A stretch of DNA of 64,000 nt from Schistosoma mansoni (GCF_000237925.1 NC_031502.1:53457120-53521119); one strand, 5' to 3'. Counted from the first letter of the stretch, positions 12,101 through 33,771 are shown. The notes: generated from the letters alone by a model not told the origin. Translations and numbers: made by a program.

Positions 12101-13237
12101 TTCTAATCACTTTCCCACCCAACCTTTGACACTAGATTTTCTTACACATCATCTATACTCGGTGAATTAGAGAAAGTTCAGTTATGTTGAAACAGTCTTA
12201 TATATTGGTATAAAAAGAGGACTATGAAGTAATAACTATGTTGAATAATTTTGTTTAAATGAATATATAATGTAGATTTGAGGTACTGTGGTTCAGTAAA
12301 CGTTTACATGTTTATTTTATTCCGTCACAAACTGGTATCAGATGATAAAAAATTACCTTGAAAAGGTACAAAAAGATTCACATAACCAATTCAATGAATA
12401 ATAACTGTGTCTCCATTAGTAATTCGGTATTAGACGAAAAATTTGTCCAGTTGAGTATTTTGGAAATGACTGTTCTCCAATTACAAATTGCCAAAGATTT
12501 CAAGTGTGGACTACTAATAGATTCTATCCGTAATAATTCCAAAATATCATTTACAGGTGGGATTCATTACATATTGACCTTTGTTAGCTTACCAGTGAAA
12601 ATCAGAAGCTCTCTCATTCTAATACTAGTCTCTTTAGTAGTTAAGCCTCAAGACCCGGTTTCTGAAGAAGACACGGTTGCTCAGTTCCCCCTGGTTCTCA
12701 TTGTTACATAAAATAAATTCAACATGTGATAAATACTACTTATAAATTAGACTGATTTTCAACAAACTTATTCGAAAAACTATTATCTAAAACTTTTAAG
12801 TTTAGTAAGAGTTCCATTGGAAACAATAAGCAGCCAATGTGACTGTAAATCATTCAATTTTTCTTCATATAATGAAAATAATAATAGTTTTATGAACGTA
12901 TACACGTTCTTATTGTGAATTCCTATGTCTGTTATTTCCGAAATGAGTACAACTGCAATACAACAACTTTTAATTCATCACAGCGTAATCGGTTTCTAAG
13001 AAGGTATAAAGAATTTGATCACGAATTTATGTTAGTCACAAATTTGAAGTTCGTTTTGTAACTGAAACTTGATTTAGATCATTTAAAACTGCTATTGTAA
13101 GTTTTTAAGATATTTATTAGCAGCGTAAATATTCTCCGTTAGGTTTCTCAGCTAAAATAGTTTTCTAATCATTTTGACTTAACTCACAAATCGTCAACAC
13201 AATTCAGACATTTAGAACAACCTTTCAAATAAAAACT
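12101..13237. other. Spacer with no recognised feature
   Basis: One 117-codon frame (12358-12711, plus) shows no domain, splice context or homologous copy, so it is not called. Confidence 0.45.
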
Positions 13238-13250
13238 AATTCTAGTGATT

Positions 13251-13476
13251 ATTAGCAAACATGGATAGTGGCTAGTAGTGGAATCCAGGACGCACATTTC
13301 GTCCTATTTGGAACTTGTTAGCTGGATGTATCTGCATCTCAGAGTTGATGTTCACTCTGGGACTCGAACCCAGTACCTTTCGCTTCAGACGCCATCGCGT
13401 TATCCACTTAGCTACTGAGTCCTGATAGCCGCTTGCTTGTGCAATGAGGAAGATTCAAACAAACAATACCAAGTGC
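13251..13476 (-). mobile_element. Family A (SMalpha-type) SINE with shortened head
   Basis: Perfect 13-bp direct repeats AATTCTAGTGATT flank it (13238-13250 and 13477-13489). On the minus strand the head is cut short (TTGTTTGTTTGAATCTTCC joined directly to the tRNA-like part). A-box and B-box matches follow (AGCTAAGTGG; GGTTCGAGTCC). The hammerhead at 13329-13282 has CTAACAA in place of CTGANGA and is probably inactive. Confidence 0.85.
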
Positions 13477-14514
13477 AATTCTAGTGATTTGTTTTCTAAA
13501 AGTTCTCAGTCAACTTCCTTTTGTTGGTTTATCAGCTATAATTTATGCATTGAAAGAATGGATTCACTGAACACTAATTATTATTTTTTTAGTAAAATAA
13601 TGCCTGTTAACTCACTAAGCGACTATTGGACATTATGTAAACACTTGTATGTGTGAAACAATATATATGTGAAGTTCATTTTGAAGTTATTCTTCTTTAA
13701 GTTTTTAGACCGGCTGGAGTGCAATATAAACCAAAAGACACTGCAATCGTTTCGTATTAGTTAGGGACACCTAAGCAATTGGTCCTATCGTAGATAAAAT
13801 ACGTGACCTTCAGGTTTCTCTGTCAGAACGATATCTTCGAGTCTATCTCCTACGGTTTAGATTTCCCGTTTCATTTAGTTCACAATATATAGTGATGGTC
13901 ATTTGATACTGTTCTTATGTAATTAATTCAGGTTCAGCATAGTTGAAACCCACCAGTCACAAACCCCGGTAATTTACGGATTATTAGTTATTATCATGGT
14001 AGAGGCTTTTTAGATATATCTTATCTAGATGCTAATCGAATCCTGAGATAATGATTGCAAATATGTCTGACACAGAGTTCACATTTAGGGTTTCATGTAC
14101 ATTAAATGAAGTTTGAGAAAGTGGGTGTTTGCATGCATTATCATTAACTCAACTAACAAAGTAACTGCGTTATTGCATATATTGTTATTGTCGCTCTTTT
14201 AGAACAAATCTTAATCACTCATATAAGTAATTAGTGTATAAATTCCTCCACAGTTACTCAATATAGTGTTTGTCATGATGGTATTTTCAAACATCTGTGC
14301 AATACGAAATGATAACTGTGTATGGGCAGCGAATAGTTAGAAGTTTGAAGACTTTTTATCCATCAATAATGCTTTTTGTCGTATGGACATTATTCTCACA
14401 CCTACATTCATCAGATACCCAAAGTTGAATATTTAATGTACTAACATTTTACTAAATATCAACTTCAGAGAAGTTGATATTTAAAATGCTAAGTTCATGA
14501 TGAATATTTTCTTT

Positions 14515-14600
14515 CTTAAATCCCAATGAGTAGAAAAATTGTATTTCTGACGTTTCGTGACCTAATATAAGCTACTTCTTCAGAGTAAATAAGTAACCGA
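14515..14600. repeat. Fragment of the 51.6-kb palindrome family
   Basis: CCCAATGAGTAGAAAAATTG, CTGACGTTTCGTGACC and GCTACTTCTTCAGAG match the left arm and adjoining interior of the element at 51600. Confidence 0.55.
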
Positions 14601-15052
14601 AATAAATTAACACAAGTTTAAGTAGTACAAGGGAAAAAAGTGTTAAGTTCCCTTTTCTATAACCTTATCATTATTTACAGTGAACTACTTATTCTTTCCA
14701 ATTTTAGATTATTGAATGAATATACCGAAATGTTTAAGGATTAAATGTAAATAAATGGACATTATTAGTCAGAAAGCTAAACTGATCTACAATTAAAATG
14801 TGAGAATTATTAACATTAATAGAGTAAATACTAAGTAGTAAGAATTTCGTTCGTATATTGTATGAAAGATCTTACTATAGTCTGGTTTACTTACAGTTAG
14901 TTTAATTCATTTTGTTTGCTTGAATCTTTCCATTGATGTTATGGACTGCAATTGATCAGTCACTTATTGGTATATGTGCATTCTGTGTAGATTACCTCAA
15001 TATTCCCTTAATTCACAAGCATCATAAGCAGGGATGAATGGTGGCTAGCGGT

Positions 15053-15102
15053 GGGATCCAGGACGCGTGTTTCGTCCTATTTGGGACTCGTCAGCTGGAT
15101 GT
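15053..15102 (-). ncRNA. Hammerhead ribozyme, intact core (family A)
   Basis: The minus strand reads ACATCCAG-CTGACGA-GTCC/GGAC-GAAA-CACGC-GTC-CTGGAT, with all core bases present. The predicted cleavage is after the GTC at 15064-15062. Stem III is again only about two pairs. Confidence 0.8.
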
Positions 15103-15325
15103 ACCTGCATCCCATAGTTGATGTTCACTCTGGGACTAGAACTCAGTACCGTTCTCTTCGGAAGCCATTACGTTATCAACTTGGCTACTGAGTCCTGATA
15201 GTCATTAGCTTGTGCAATGGGATGAAGTTTAATTTATTTTGTATTATTTGTTTGAATCTTCCCACTGATGTTTAGGACTGCAATTGATCAGTCCCGGAGT
15301 GACACATAAACTCTGGAATGCATGT

Positions 15326-15376
15326 ACATCCAGATGATGAGTCAAAAGTGGGACGAAACGCACGTCCTGAATTCCA
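15326..15376 (+). ncRNA. Degenerate hammerhead (family A)
   Basis: The core begins ATGATGA instead of CTGATGA, and stem II (GTCAAAAGTGGGAC) is weakened. The GAAA and the GTC triplet are kept. Confidence 0.65.
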
Positions 15377-15825
15377 CTATTATCCACCATCCATCTTTGC
15401 TTATAAGTTAGTTTCATTTTGTCCTCAATGTTTGTGGACTTCCTATAAATAAATTTTAAGTGTGCTTACTACGTTGAATGATAAGGTATTTCAGTTTCAT
15501 GGCACTGAGTAACATTAAAACAACTTTAGTTTAGATTTGTATCTCGTAGTCGCCCCTGGGTTAGTTAGTAATTCTTCGCCCTTCCCCGGTTTCCATTCTT
15601 CAAATCTATCGCCCAATAATCTCCGTAATTTCAAACATATTAGATCGGTTATTACTGTTTCACGATGAATAATAAGAGCCAACAATTTGTTCAGTGAATA
15701 ATTTTTAAATAAGAATGAGCTCTGGTAACTACACTATCACCATTTTGGATTCAAGTTTAAATATGGTTACAGATAGCGATAATTTGTAACTCTCTGCATT
15801 CTACAACTTTATATATATATATATA

Positions 15826-16012
15826 TGCCTCGCGAGATTCGAGCCCGAGCGCGAGCGCCTAACCTCTAGACCATTGAGCAGGCATCCAACGGTGTTAATA
15901 TCTAACTTCAACCAATCCACGAAATTGAGCGACACATCCACCATTGTCTTCAGTGAGTTACTATCTTACAACAGACCTAGTTGAACTCCACTGGTCACTG
16001 CAATCATCATTT
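15826..16012 (-). mobile_element. Family B SINE fragment lacking the ribozyme
   Basis: The tRNA-like block (GCGAGATTCGAGCCC; ACCTCTAGACCATTGAGC on the plus strand) and the whole spacer to GAACTCCACTGGTCACTGC are present. A TA microsatellite abuts the broken end, where the ribozyme should be. Confidence 0.7.
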
Positions 16013-17047
16013 TCTTAACAGTTGTGGTCATATCCTTAACGTTTATCTTCAGGAGTAAGGAAAAAGGTCTTAGTCGTTTTAATGTCAGCCGTTATTCCAT
16101 TATTTAAGAATAATCTACTCAGTTTAGCTCGATTCATGTTTTTCTACTAATTCAGCTGCTCTTAAAGAGAAGCTGTATTGAGCGTACAGCCAGACAACAA
16201 AGCTAATGAGTTACTAGAAGCTACCCTTTGTAGTTGAGAAACGGTGTGTAAAGAAAATAAGGAGCTTCGTTTTGTCACACTTGGTAGATAGCGTCAATGC
16301 AGTAGATAGAATCAAGTCATTTAGAGTACTTTATCGTATACCTTCTGATTTTCCTTGTTGAGTTCTACCTCATTCTCAACATATAGCTGAATCTATAGTC
16401 AGTTGAGCTAAAAACCCTAGTCTCTGTTTACATAAGAAGTTTATGACACTGATCATTTTCTTAGACAACTTAAGCTTAGCAAATGATGTTACTTGTTGTT
16501 ACTATTTTACATATCCTTATTTGTGTATATTTCTTAATCCGCTTTCGTCTCTTTTCTTCACTGTCTAATTATTAAAACACATCTTATTACGTAATTCTAA
16601 TGGTTTTCAATAAATGTTACTTCAGTGTCTATTTTCTAAAGTCATTGATCTACCTCCTATTAAGAAACATTGATTCAAGCCTTTATTATTCTTAACACAA
16701 CTAGTACGTCTATCCTCATATTATCAGTTCATATTTTTTACTTATGGTGCTTACTTGTGTAGTCTATTTTGTTGTGATTCCTGCCACATAAGTCGCCTTC
16801 GTTGGTTAAGTATTTTGGTATATGCATATACATATTACTGTATATCAACGTAGAACCCGCTGGAGATATAACTGAAAATAGTATTCCTCACTTGTACGTG
16901 TTATTCTAATTTAGAATATAGAAATTTTACATATTTGTAAATATTCATGGAATTCAGTTGCTGAATAGACAAAAATGTTCACTATTTCCACGTTATCTTT
17001 TTACGGTTTTCCGGTTGACGCCCGTTCTTCAAGAAAATCATATTTTC

Positions 17048-17570
17048 AGAATGGGGTTTTGTGGAGATTGTAGTAATTTTAATAGATGAATTCATGAGTC
17101 TATGTAAGCTAGATCATCGTTGAAAACCAGGAACCATTATGGGACTCCCGAACAGTGTGCACCTATGGCCTTTGGCCTCGCGTACGAACACTTAACCTCT
17201 AGACCACTGAACCGGCATCCAACGGTGTTAATGCTCACTAGTAACTGTCTCCAAGATTATTTCCTGGAGTTCTAGTGAGAAGCAGTGACTAGGGGAGTAC
17301 AATCCGTGAAGGGTAGAGAAAAGTATCTACCTCAGACAATGGATGAATAGTTGCGCAGTCATTCACGGATCGATGGAAGTTAGACATTAACACCATTGTA
17401 GATTAAGTGTTTGCACGCGAGTCTGAGGATCCTGGATTCGGATCCCGCATGCATGACCTTGAATGCGCACTGCTGAAGAGTCCCATACTAGAACGAGACG
17501 GCCGTCTATTACTTCCCGACTTTCAATAATTGTCTAGTTTACATCGACTTATAAATTCATCTATTAAAAA
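17048..17570. mobile_element. Family B pair in inverted orientation
   Basis: A minus-strand copy (17048-17245) is followed by inverted spacer sequence and a plus-strand tRNA-like and ribozyme copy (17385-17560), giving a 0.5-kb imperfect palindrome. The plus-strand ribozyme has CTGAAGA, but GAGA in place of GAAA. Confidence 0.65.
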
Positions 17571-18021
17571 TTATACTTATCATAAATTCTTTCTGTAAAT
17601 TATTAATTCAACAAATTATCTATATTATTAATATTATTATTATTATAAATACAATCTGTGTTATATAATTAAAGAAAATCAGAAAATGTTTTGTTTGAAC
17701 AAAATGGAATGTTGAATAGTTGAATGTGTAAATGGTTGAAAAAAATTAATAACCACAATATACACTGAATACATTTACAGAAGAATAAAAATATCTATAT
17801 CCAAATACATTTGTATACGCAGTTGTCAACCATTTGATACCTAATTAATGATCATATTATACATACAACATGAACATAAGATAGCTGTTTTTCATAAATT
17901 CATATGGACTTATTTGTTTCTAGGACAAAAAGTGACCGGAAGATATTCAAATCATTCAGATTTTTCTTTTCCCCTCAATTGTTTCAATATTCTATCTCGT
18001 TTTGTTTTGTTTTTCCAAATA

Positions 18022-26649
<8,628 letters not shown>

Positions 26650-27005
26650 CTATGAAGATCATTTTCATTACCTTTCATAAGATGATTTCTATGGCAAATG
26701 AACATTAGCAGAAGAGAAGTAAAAAGTACTTGTTTTTAATGATATTTAGAATGTCATATGGAATCAAATTTAGAATCTTCAGAACTCTTGATATGTAGCG
26801 CTAAATAATCAGATACTAATATTAAAGAGGTATTCAGTGTTTCCCAATTTCTAATGATCGTTCAATGGATGACAGTATAAGACAACAAATGTTTTTGTTT
26901 GTTGTATTAGATGAATAGTTTCTTTTAAAAAAACGTCTTATATAATGACTTGTAGTACTGGGCTAAGATCATGATCAAACATACTACACAATATTACATA
27001 TATAT

Positions 27006-27263
27006 CAGAATGGAGGTTTGTAGAAATTGTGGTAATTTTAATAGTTGAATTCATGAATTCATTAATACCGTTGGATGCCGGCTCAGTGGTCTAGAGGTTA
27101 GGTGTTTGCGAACGAGACGGAAGGCCCTCGGTTCGAGCCTCACGTTCTGAATCATGAATACGCACTTCTGAGGAGTCCCATACTAGGATGAAACAGCTGT
27201 CCAGTGCTTTAAGGCTTTCAGTGGTGGTCTAGCTTACATAGATTCATGAATTCAACTATTAAA
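27006..27263 (+). mobile_element. Family B SINE, hairpin-ended short form with duplications
   Basis: Perfect 13-bp repeats ATTACATATATAT lie at 26993-27005 and 27264-27276. The left end (CAGAATGGAGGTTTGTAGAA through GAATTCATGAATTC) is an inverted copy of the right end. Between them are a plus-strand tRNA-like block (A box TGGTCTAGAGG, B box GGTTCGAGCCT) and the ribozyme. Confidence 0.8.
27165..27220 (+). ncRNA. Hammerhead ribozyme, nearly intact (family B)
   Basis: CTGAGGA, GAAA and GTC are all present. Stem II closes with a G-T wobble (GTCC/GGAT) and stem I has one mismatch next to the core (GCACTT against CAGTGC). Weak activity is possible. Confidence 0.55.
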
Positions 27264-27527
27264 ATTACATATATATGTTGATTTTTAATACTTTTCAGTA
27301 AAATTATTCCTAATAAATAAGTGAACTTGTTTAAATCTTTCATTTCAATCATAACTTTATTTTGTTTTCATAGCTTATGTAATCTATTCATTAATTAATA
27401 TTTAAATTTAAATTTCTAAGCTTGATACCAGTGTCAATCAGTGAAAATTTCTACATATGAATAGTATAGTATTTATCACTGAAGTTGCTATACAAATGTA
27501 AATTATACATCATATTTTATATAGTTA

Positions 27528-27584
27528 AAATCATGAGTCAATTGAAGCTAGACCACCGTGGAAAGCCTGGAAGTACTGGACATT
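27528..27584 (-). repeat. Short family B fragment
   Basis: AATCATGAGTCAATTGAAGC to GGAAGTACTGGAC matches the tail-to-ribozyme junction and nothing more. Confidence 0.55.
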
Positions 27585-28229
27585 TTTACAAAAGTCATCA
27601 ACACGGGTATTTATCTCCAGTCACAAAAGTATAAAGCCGCTCTTACTCTCGAAACTTTACAGTTACATGATATATATAAAGTTATAAATAATTTTATCAT
27701 CACAAATAACAAGATTGAAAACTCTAAAAATGAAGCAAAGTTTCCATAGAAATACTTCTGTAGGATGAAAAGTATATTCAAATGACGTGTGCATATTGGT
27801 AATTTATGATAATTCATCTGCCAGTACTACTTCCACTACTAATACTATTATAGTTGATATAAACATCTGTTTATACTAATGCGTATTCAGATTTATATTT
27901 CTCTATCTTACGATACACAGAAAAGAAACGATCATTTATTGGAAGTGTCAGTATATACTTCTAATCAATGTTCTTCTTTTCTTACTTCCCTAAGACTATG
28001 ATGATTTGATTTAAAATATTGGCTCACGGACTAGAGTATGACACAAATGTAGGATATAAGAAACAACAAAATTTAACGGTATAATATTCGATTATAGTAA
28101 TATAATATTTAACATTGATTTGTTTGGATTTTAAGTATCATAAGTTCATTCTTTTTGAATTTTGTATAGTATTACTAATGAGAAGTGTAATCTTATTTAT
28201 ACAAATATATTTCCACAGTTTATATCATG

Positions 28230-28615
28230 ATCTGATCTTAGTTGGAACATAATTGAAAATCCAGAAGCGCTAGATGACCGCTTCGTTCTTATATTGGATT
28301 TCTCAACAGTGTACATTCACAACCGCCTATCAGAGGGAATGGAACATAAGACCTTCGGTTTCGCGTGTAAATGCCTAACTCCTAAACCATTAATGGAGCA
28401 TCCAATGTTGTTGATTTCTAACTTCAACCGACATTGCGTGACTACCTTCCATTAGCTAGGGTGGATAACTGTCTTGGGATCGTCGTATGCACTGCTGAAA
28501 GAGTCTTATACTAAGAAATAACACTCATTAAATGCTTCAAGGTTTTCAATGGTGGTCTAGTTAAGATTAATTTGTAGTTCAAACTGGAGAAATTTTACAA
28601 TCTCCACAAGTCCCT
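28230..28615. mobile_element. Old family B composite with inverted end
   Basis: A minus-strand ribozyme and tRNA-like block (28250-28410) are followed by a plus-strand ribozyme and tail remnant (28480-28615: GCACTGCTGAAAGAGTC, GGTTTTCAATGGTGGTCTAG). Both cores are degraded. Confidence 0.55.
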
Positions 28616-30768
28616 TATATAAATACATTCTCCTCCGATAATTTGTTATTAGTTATTAGATGAAAATCAATTATTTTAACAAACTTCGTTTGTATTAAGT
28701 ATAATATTGATTTGGAACCGATAAAATTTGATAAAAATTTTTAAAACCCAAAACATATTGTTTTCATATTGTTGCAAACCTTTAGATGATATTGACGATG
28801 ATTTGATACAATACGACAATTGCCTTACATGGTAAACATATATCATAGACAGTACGATTTATATAAATATGTTGTGCCTGTCACGAAAGAATTGTTTGAA
28901 ATGAATAGTGTTGTTCGAAGAAAACGAACATCAGTTGGTGAGGTTTGGCATCATGACCTTCTATTTACCTTTCATTGAACAAAAATATTTTTGATTAATC
29001 TATTATATTAAACAAACTACATTTCTTCTCAGTCAAGAAATATGTGGACTACGAGGGGATTTTTACACTTATACTCTTTAGTTTTTTCATTAGAACAAGG
29101 TATAAAGAGTATTCTTTTTAAAAAAAATATTTATAAATGATCAGAAATATTACCCTACTACTATATATACTACTATAATGGATTTAATTAATAAGACAAT
29201 ACAGAAATGCTTACCACAAACTTATTTAATAAGAGTAAAATATTACTATCATATTATGTTTTGTTTAAAAAATTGCAAATCAAATGAGATTATTCATAAG
29301 ACTTACAAGTAAATCCTAGACAAATTAGGCTTCTTTGTTTTCTTCTTATCGTTATTATTAGCCTTTTCTATATTCTTCTTTTCGTTTGATAGTTATAAAG
29401 GATAAAGAAAGGAAGTTGTTTTTGTAGTTGTGTCCTTTTCTTTTTCTTCTTCTTCTTCTTCTTAGAAATTAAGAAGTGATAACAGGTGCCCAGGATCAGA
29501 CACAATGAATGGAATTAATAGAGAATTGAAGAGCGAGAAAGAATGTAGAATGAATATATGTATGGATGATCGCAAAGGAGCTTAATTCATGTAAAGCTTA
29601 TGTGATTTTCTGTCAAAATTCAGAAGGTTGAAGATTTAACTGGATTTTGGCGACGTATAGATCTTGTATAAATCCTTGGGTTTTAAGTCGGCTTAATTGA
29701 ACTAGTGATCAGAATACAAGCTAATCGGGCAATGTAATAATATGTATGTCAATTATTAAGCCTTTTTAAACAGATAGTAGATTCTGAGGATTGAAACTAT
29801 CTAATCTGCATATAAGTAATCTTGTTCGTGGTTGAGTTTAAAAAGTTAGGTGTCTGTTTGACGCTCGCTCCCTCGTTCTGTATCTTTTCTATATTGCTCT
29901 GTACTGAATCCTTTAGTGAATATTTTACTAGTCATACATATCTCCAATATACGTACCCAACCACCCTATATTACTTTCTTCCCTCTGTTTATTCATCTCA
30001 AGCGAATAAATCTTTAGAAAAATCCCAATTTTATAAAGGATAGACTGAATTTTCAAAAACAAAAAAGGAGAAAATGAGTTTCAGGTCATGTGCGTTTACA
30101 TCAAGTAAATTCTTTAAGCCATTAGGTTTTGCCTAAATCCTTTAAACCACTAAGCTTTAAGAATTTTGATTAAATTTCGAAAACAAGGTAGTGATGTCGG
30201 GTGTTTGAATTTACTTCTATATTCTAGTCACATTCACGTAGAACATACCACGTATACACACTCACATACCAAGAAACAAACGGAATATTAAGAATCACAC
30301 TTAGGACATGAATAAATTTGATATCATAAGAATCTGTCTAAGATTCTGGGGTAGACAATATTATTAAATCATATGCTTTGACCAATCAGATTTTTAGTTA
30401 TCCATTGAAAATAGACGTAAAAAGGGTGAGGAAAATTGATGTACCGTTTCCAATAATCTCTCTCGTCATTTATAATTTGATAGAGAATAATCAATCCTAA
30501 ATAAGTTTGGTATAAAGTTGGAAAGGATACAAAATGAAAAGGGAATTTTTTTTAGAAAAACTAGTTACTAGAGGTATAACATTGAGTTTAGCATCCAAGT
30601 GATATATTTGTAATTCTAATTTATATGATAAGATATAAAGTGTATTAATGGTGATTTCAAAATTAGTATTAGTAAACATGTGATTGATCTGTGTCAGATA
30701 GTAACACTTGTAAAGTTTGTTAGCTTATATGCTTCATATTCAAACTATTGGCTTTGTATAACATTAGC
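28616..30768. other. Spacer with no recognised feature
   Basis: A+T-rich sequence with a CTT repeat at 29445-29463. Nothing else seen. Confidence 0.5.
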
Positions 30769-30796
30769 ATATATATATATATATATATATATATAA
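30769..30796. repeat. TA microsatellite
   Basis: About 14 TA units. Confidence 0.9.
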
Positions 30797-30879
30797 GTAT
30801 CTCTTTATGTTATCCTAACTGTTTGTCTTTAACTCAATTGAATCGTTAAGTAGGAATATAAATCCTCATTTTTAACAGT

Positions 30880-31050
30880 TCATCATAGAAAAAGAGTTAT
30901 TTCTTTGAAAAAGCTTGGACCAAATTGCCAGGCGAAACGTTGGATTTATTTCAAATTCATTCCTATTTAATGTCTTACATTAACTCGGTGCCCAAATACT
31001 GTGAAACTATTCGTTCTAATTTAGACGAAAGTTCTTATATATCGAAAAAG
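30880..31050. repeat. Second copy of the fold-back repeat, right half
   Basis: AAAAAGCTTGGACCA, GCGAAACGTTGGATTTA and CTAATTTAGACGAAAGTTCT match 20470-20635. The left arm of the stem-loop is missing here. Confidence 0.5.
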
Positions 31051-32914
31051 AGTTTGTTTCAGGGAGGGATGATTTCATTGAGCAAGTTAAACACTTTTGG
31101 ACATTGTGTAGATATTGATTATGTATTATTTAAATAGTCATCAACAATATAACTTCAATGAAAAGCCATATAGTTATAAAGAATTGACTATTTCTAATCT
31201 AATGATCCAAGTAAGATCGCTGACTTATGCTTATAATTTCGTCTATATTTTTCCTTCGATATAACACATAATATACTCAGTTTTCACTGGTGAGGACTTT
31301 TTATCACTAAACAGATAAGTGTGATGTCACTATTCTGTGTCGTCACTTATCGAAGAAAATACACTTGTCAGCAACTGATACTTTTTCGACAGATCTTGAT
31401 ATCGGTGTTTTAAACAGATTAATGATTTATCAAATAATTTGTTGACTTGAAGATGGTTATTTACACAATTCCACAAGCTTAAAAAATATACGTAAGTGAA
31501 TGTTTCACACAGAAAACAGACTTAAATAAAGGTATTACAAAGAAAACTTTTATCATGGAATGGTTTCAGTAAGAGGACAACTGAAAACCAGTAAGTCCTA
31601 TGTAATTATTTTTTTTGTCGTACTTTTTGGTACTTCACTTATGATTAAACTCTAAGGTGAATATTATTATCATGCTTTACGCCAGATCCGTAAGCCTTGA
31701 TCCAAATCCATGTGACGTTATGAGTGTTTATTACTAAATTGTCTTGCACTGAAAAAAGACATCTAATTATCTTTGAATTCTTATAGCGAATACCGTTTGT
31801 GAAGTGAGTCATTTATTTGCATAAGCAAAAGTCCAAAAGTCTTTGCCTATCAACAAGAAGCGGAAGAATGTTTCTAGTTTACTCTTCAGATTCGATGACA
31901 TGACTCCTCAAGTAATTACAATGGAAACATTCAAAAGGTAACTCTGACACTTACTAATGATACCAATTTTCCTAACTGTTCACAGGTGCAATCTATATTT
32001 CACGAAAGTATTTTATTGATTTAAAGCAATCGTCTTAGAAAGAGTAGTTTTATTTAAATTCTAGCTTATTCGAATTTTAATCGCTTTAATCAATTTGTGA
32101 ACGGAACACTTTATATAATTAGTTTATAACCGAGTGAAACGTAATGTATCAGTTGAGATCAATAATAACTTTGATATAAAGATTAAATTACTACTAAATA
32201 CTTTTCTATTTTTGTAATGCAAGATTAACTAATATCATGCTAATAAGATAGATAGATAGAAGGTGAAACTAAATTGTGGTTGTTTCTTGTTATTGTTAGT
32301 TCCGAGAAAATTTACTCTGTTTTGCGTTTCACGCTCGCATATGAATTTTAATTTGGGTGAGCCAAATTAAAATAATGGAGCAATTGGTTAGCGCAATCTC
32401 TGCTACCACATAAGACGAAAATCTCATCGATATATCTTAAATAAATGAAGTTTGTTCCACCTTTTTCTTTAGTTTGATGCATTCTAATTAAATTAGAAAA
32501 ATATCAGCGTACATGGGACGTAGTGAGCTGCCTGTGACAATACCTTCTCTTTGTTAAAAATACTTCGTACCAAATCGAAACTGAAAATTCGTTGTGTAGA
32601 GAAGTATTATCTCTTTTATTTTTTTCTTTGGAATATGAATTTCGGCTAGTTTATTATCCTTCCTTTACAAAAGCTTATAAAAGGCAACTAATTACATGAA
32701 AGTCTTATACTTTTGTACCATTGTACCCTTTTCTCTGTAAGCATAACCCTTTGCGCTTTGCTTACAATAGTGGTTTCACAAATTAATTTATAAGTTATTT
32801 CATTCAGACATCAGATTAATTGCTATGTGAATAAAGTACGTCAGTACCTGTCAGTTAGAATATGTGCATAACAACATAGTAAAAGACTTATTATTATTAG
32901 TTTTATTCAATATT
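31051..32914. other. Spacer with no recognised feature
   Basis: A+T-rich. CAATTGGTTAGCGCAATC near 32380 resembles a tRNA D-arm but lacks the rest. Confidence 0.5.
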
Positions 32915-33260
32915 ATATTTTTGGTACAAAGTATTTTAACGAGTTCCCGTTTCTTATTTCTTGATCCTGACCATAAATATTGGGTGATCGCCAGAATGTT
33001 ATTACCATTTCAGAAGTCGACATCTGAATAATATTCATTCTTTTCAATACACACTGTCAGCCATCATGATATCTCGGATTGCAAATTTTTGTAATTTGTA
33101 CAACGAAAGGTGGTAAACTCTTCAGAAACGCACCTGAATAGGTTATGCGATTAAATGATATAATGATGTGTTAAAACGAACAAGAAAACAGATAACTTGT
33201 TGAAATACTTGGATGGGAGGAACAGGTAGCCCAGATATTCAAGTAGGTCGCCCAGGACAT
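32915..33260. repeat. Dispersed repeat with inverted ends, copy 3
   Basis: Same orientation as the copy at 9085: AAGTATTTTAACGAGTTCCC at the left, AACTTGTTGAAATACTTGG at the right, and shared interior ACGAAAGGTGGTAAACTCTT. Confidence 0.55.
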
Positions 33261-33771
33261 TACCACCAATAAGTAACAAGATAAGAGTGTTAAGCAATCT
33301 TTATTTTCATGCTTCCTTCACTCTAGTTAGATCGGATGAAATCACTTTATAGATAAACAAAAGCCGTATGCCATGACTCAATTTATACCGTATAAAATAC
33401 ACTGCTTATTCTCTCGATTGGTTCATGTGGTAGATGTAGCTCTTTATAGAAGGTAAGAATATCTTCCAATGGTTACCTTTAAACCCGTTTTTGAAATAAT
33501 TCCGTAAAAATACACCTAACGACATTCTTCAAAATGTTGAGGCCTGTTGTAAATAAGGAGTAAGTTAAGATATAAGAGTTGGTGGATGTTGTTCAAAAGA
33601 TTTTAAAAAGGATAGATCACATTTATCATACAAATTGAGAAAGGTTAGTGATAACACTACATTTCAGCTCCAGTGAATTTACGTCAATATAATACAAAGG
33701 GGTTATGTAAAACGCTTTGAGAATCAAAGTTTCGTGAACACTGTCACCAAACATTTTCTCTGGTACTTATT

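Larger units (their letters stand above)
14905..15400. mobile_element. Two family A (SMalpha-type) SINE copies in a head/inverted/head mosaic
   Basis: A plus-strand head (about 14905-15005) runs into an inverted ribozyme and tRNA-like block (15020-15215, minus). A second plus-strand head and a plus-strand ribozyme without its tRNA part follow (15236-15400). AGTTAGTTT occurs on both flanks (near 14896 and 15407) and may be the target-site duplication, though imperfect around it. Confidence 0.7.

Noticed and set aside
12358-12711. 117-codon plus-strand frame
   Set aside because: No recognised domain, no splice signals I could defend and no second copy.
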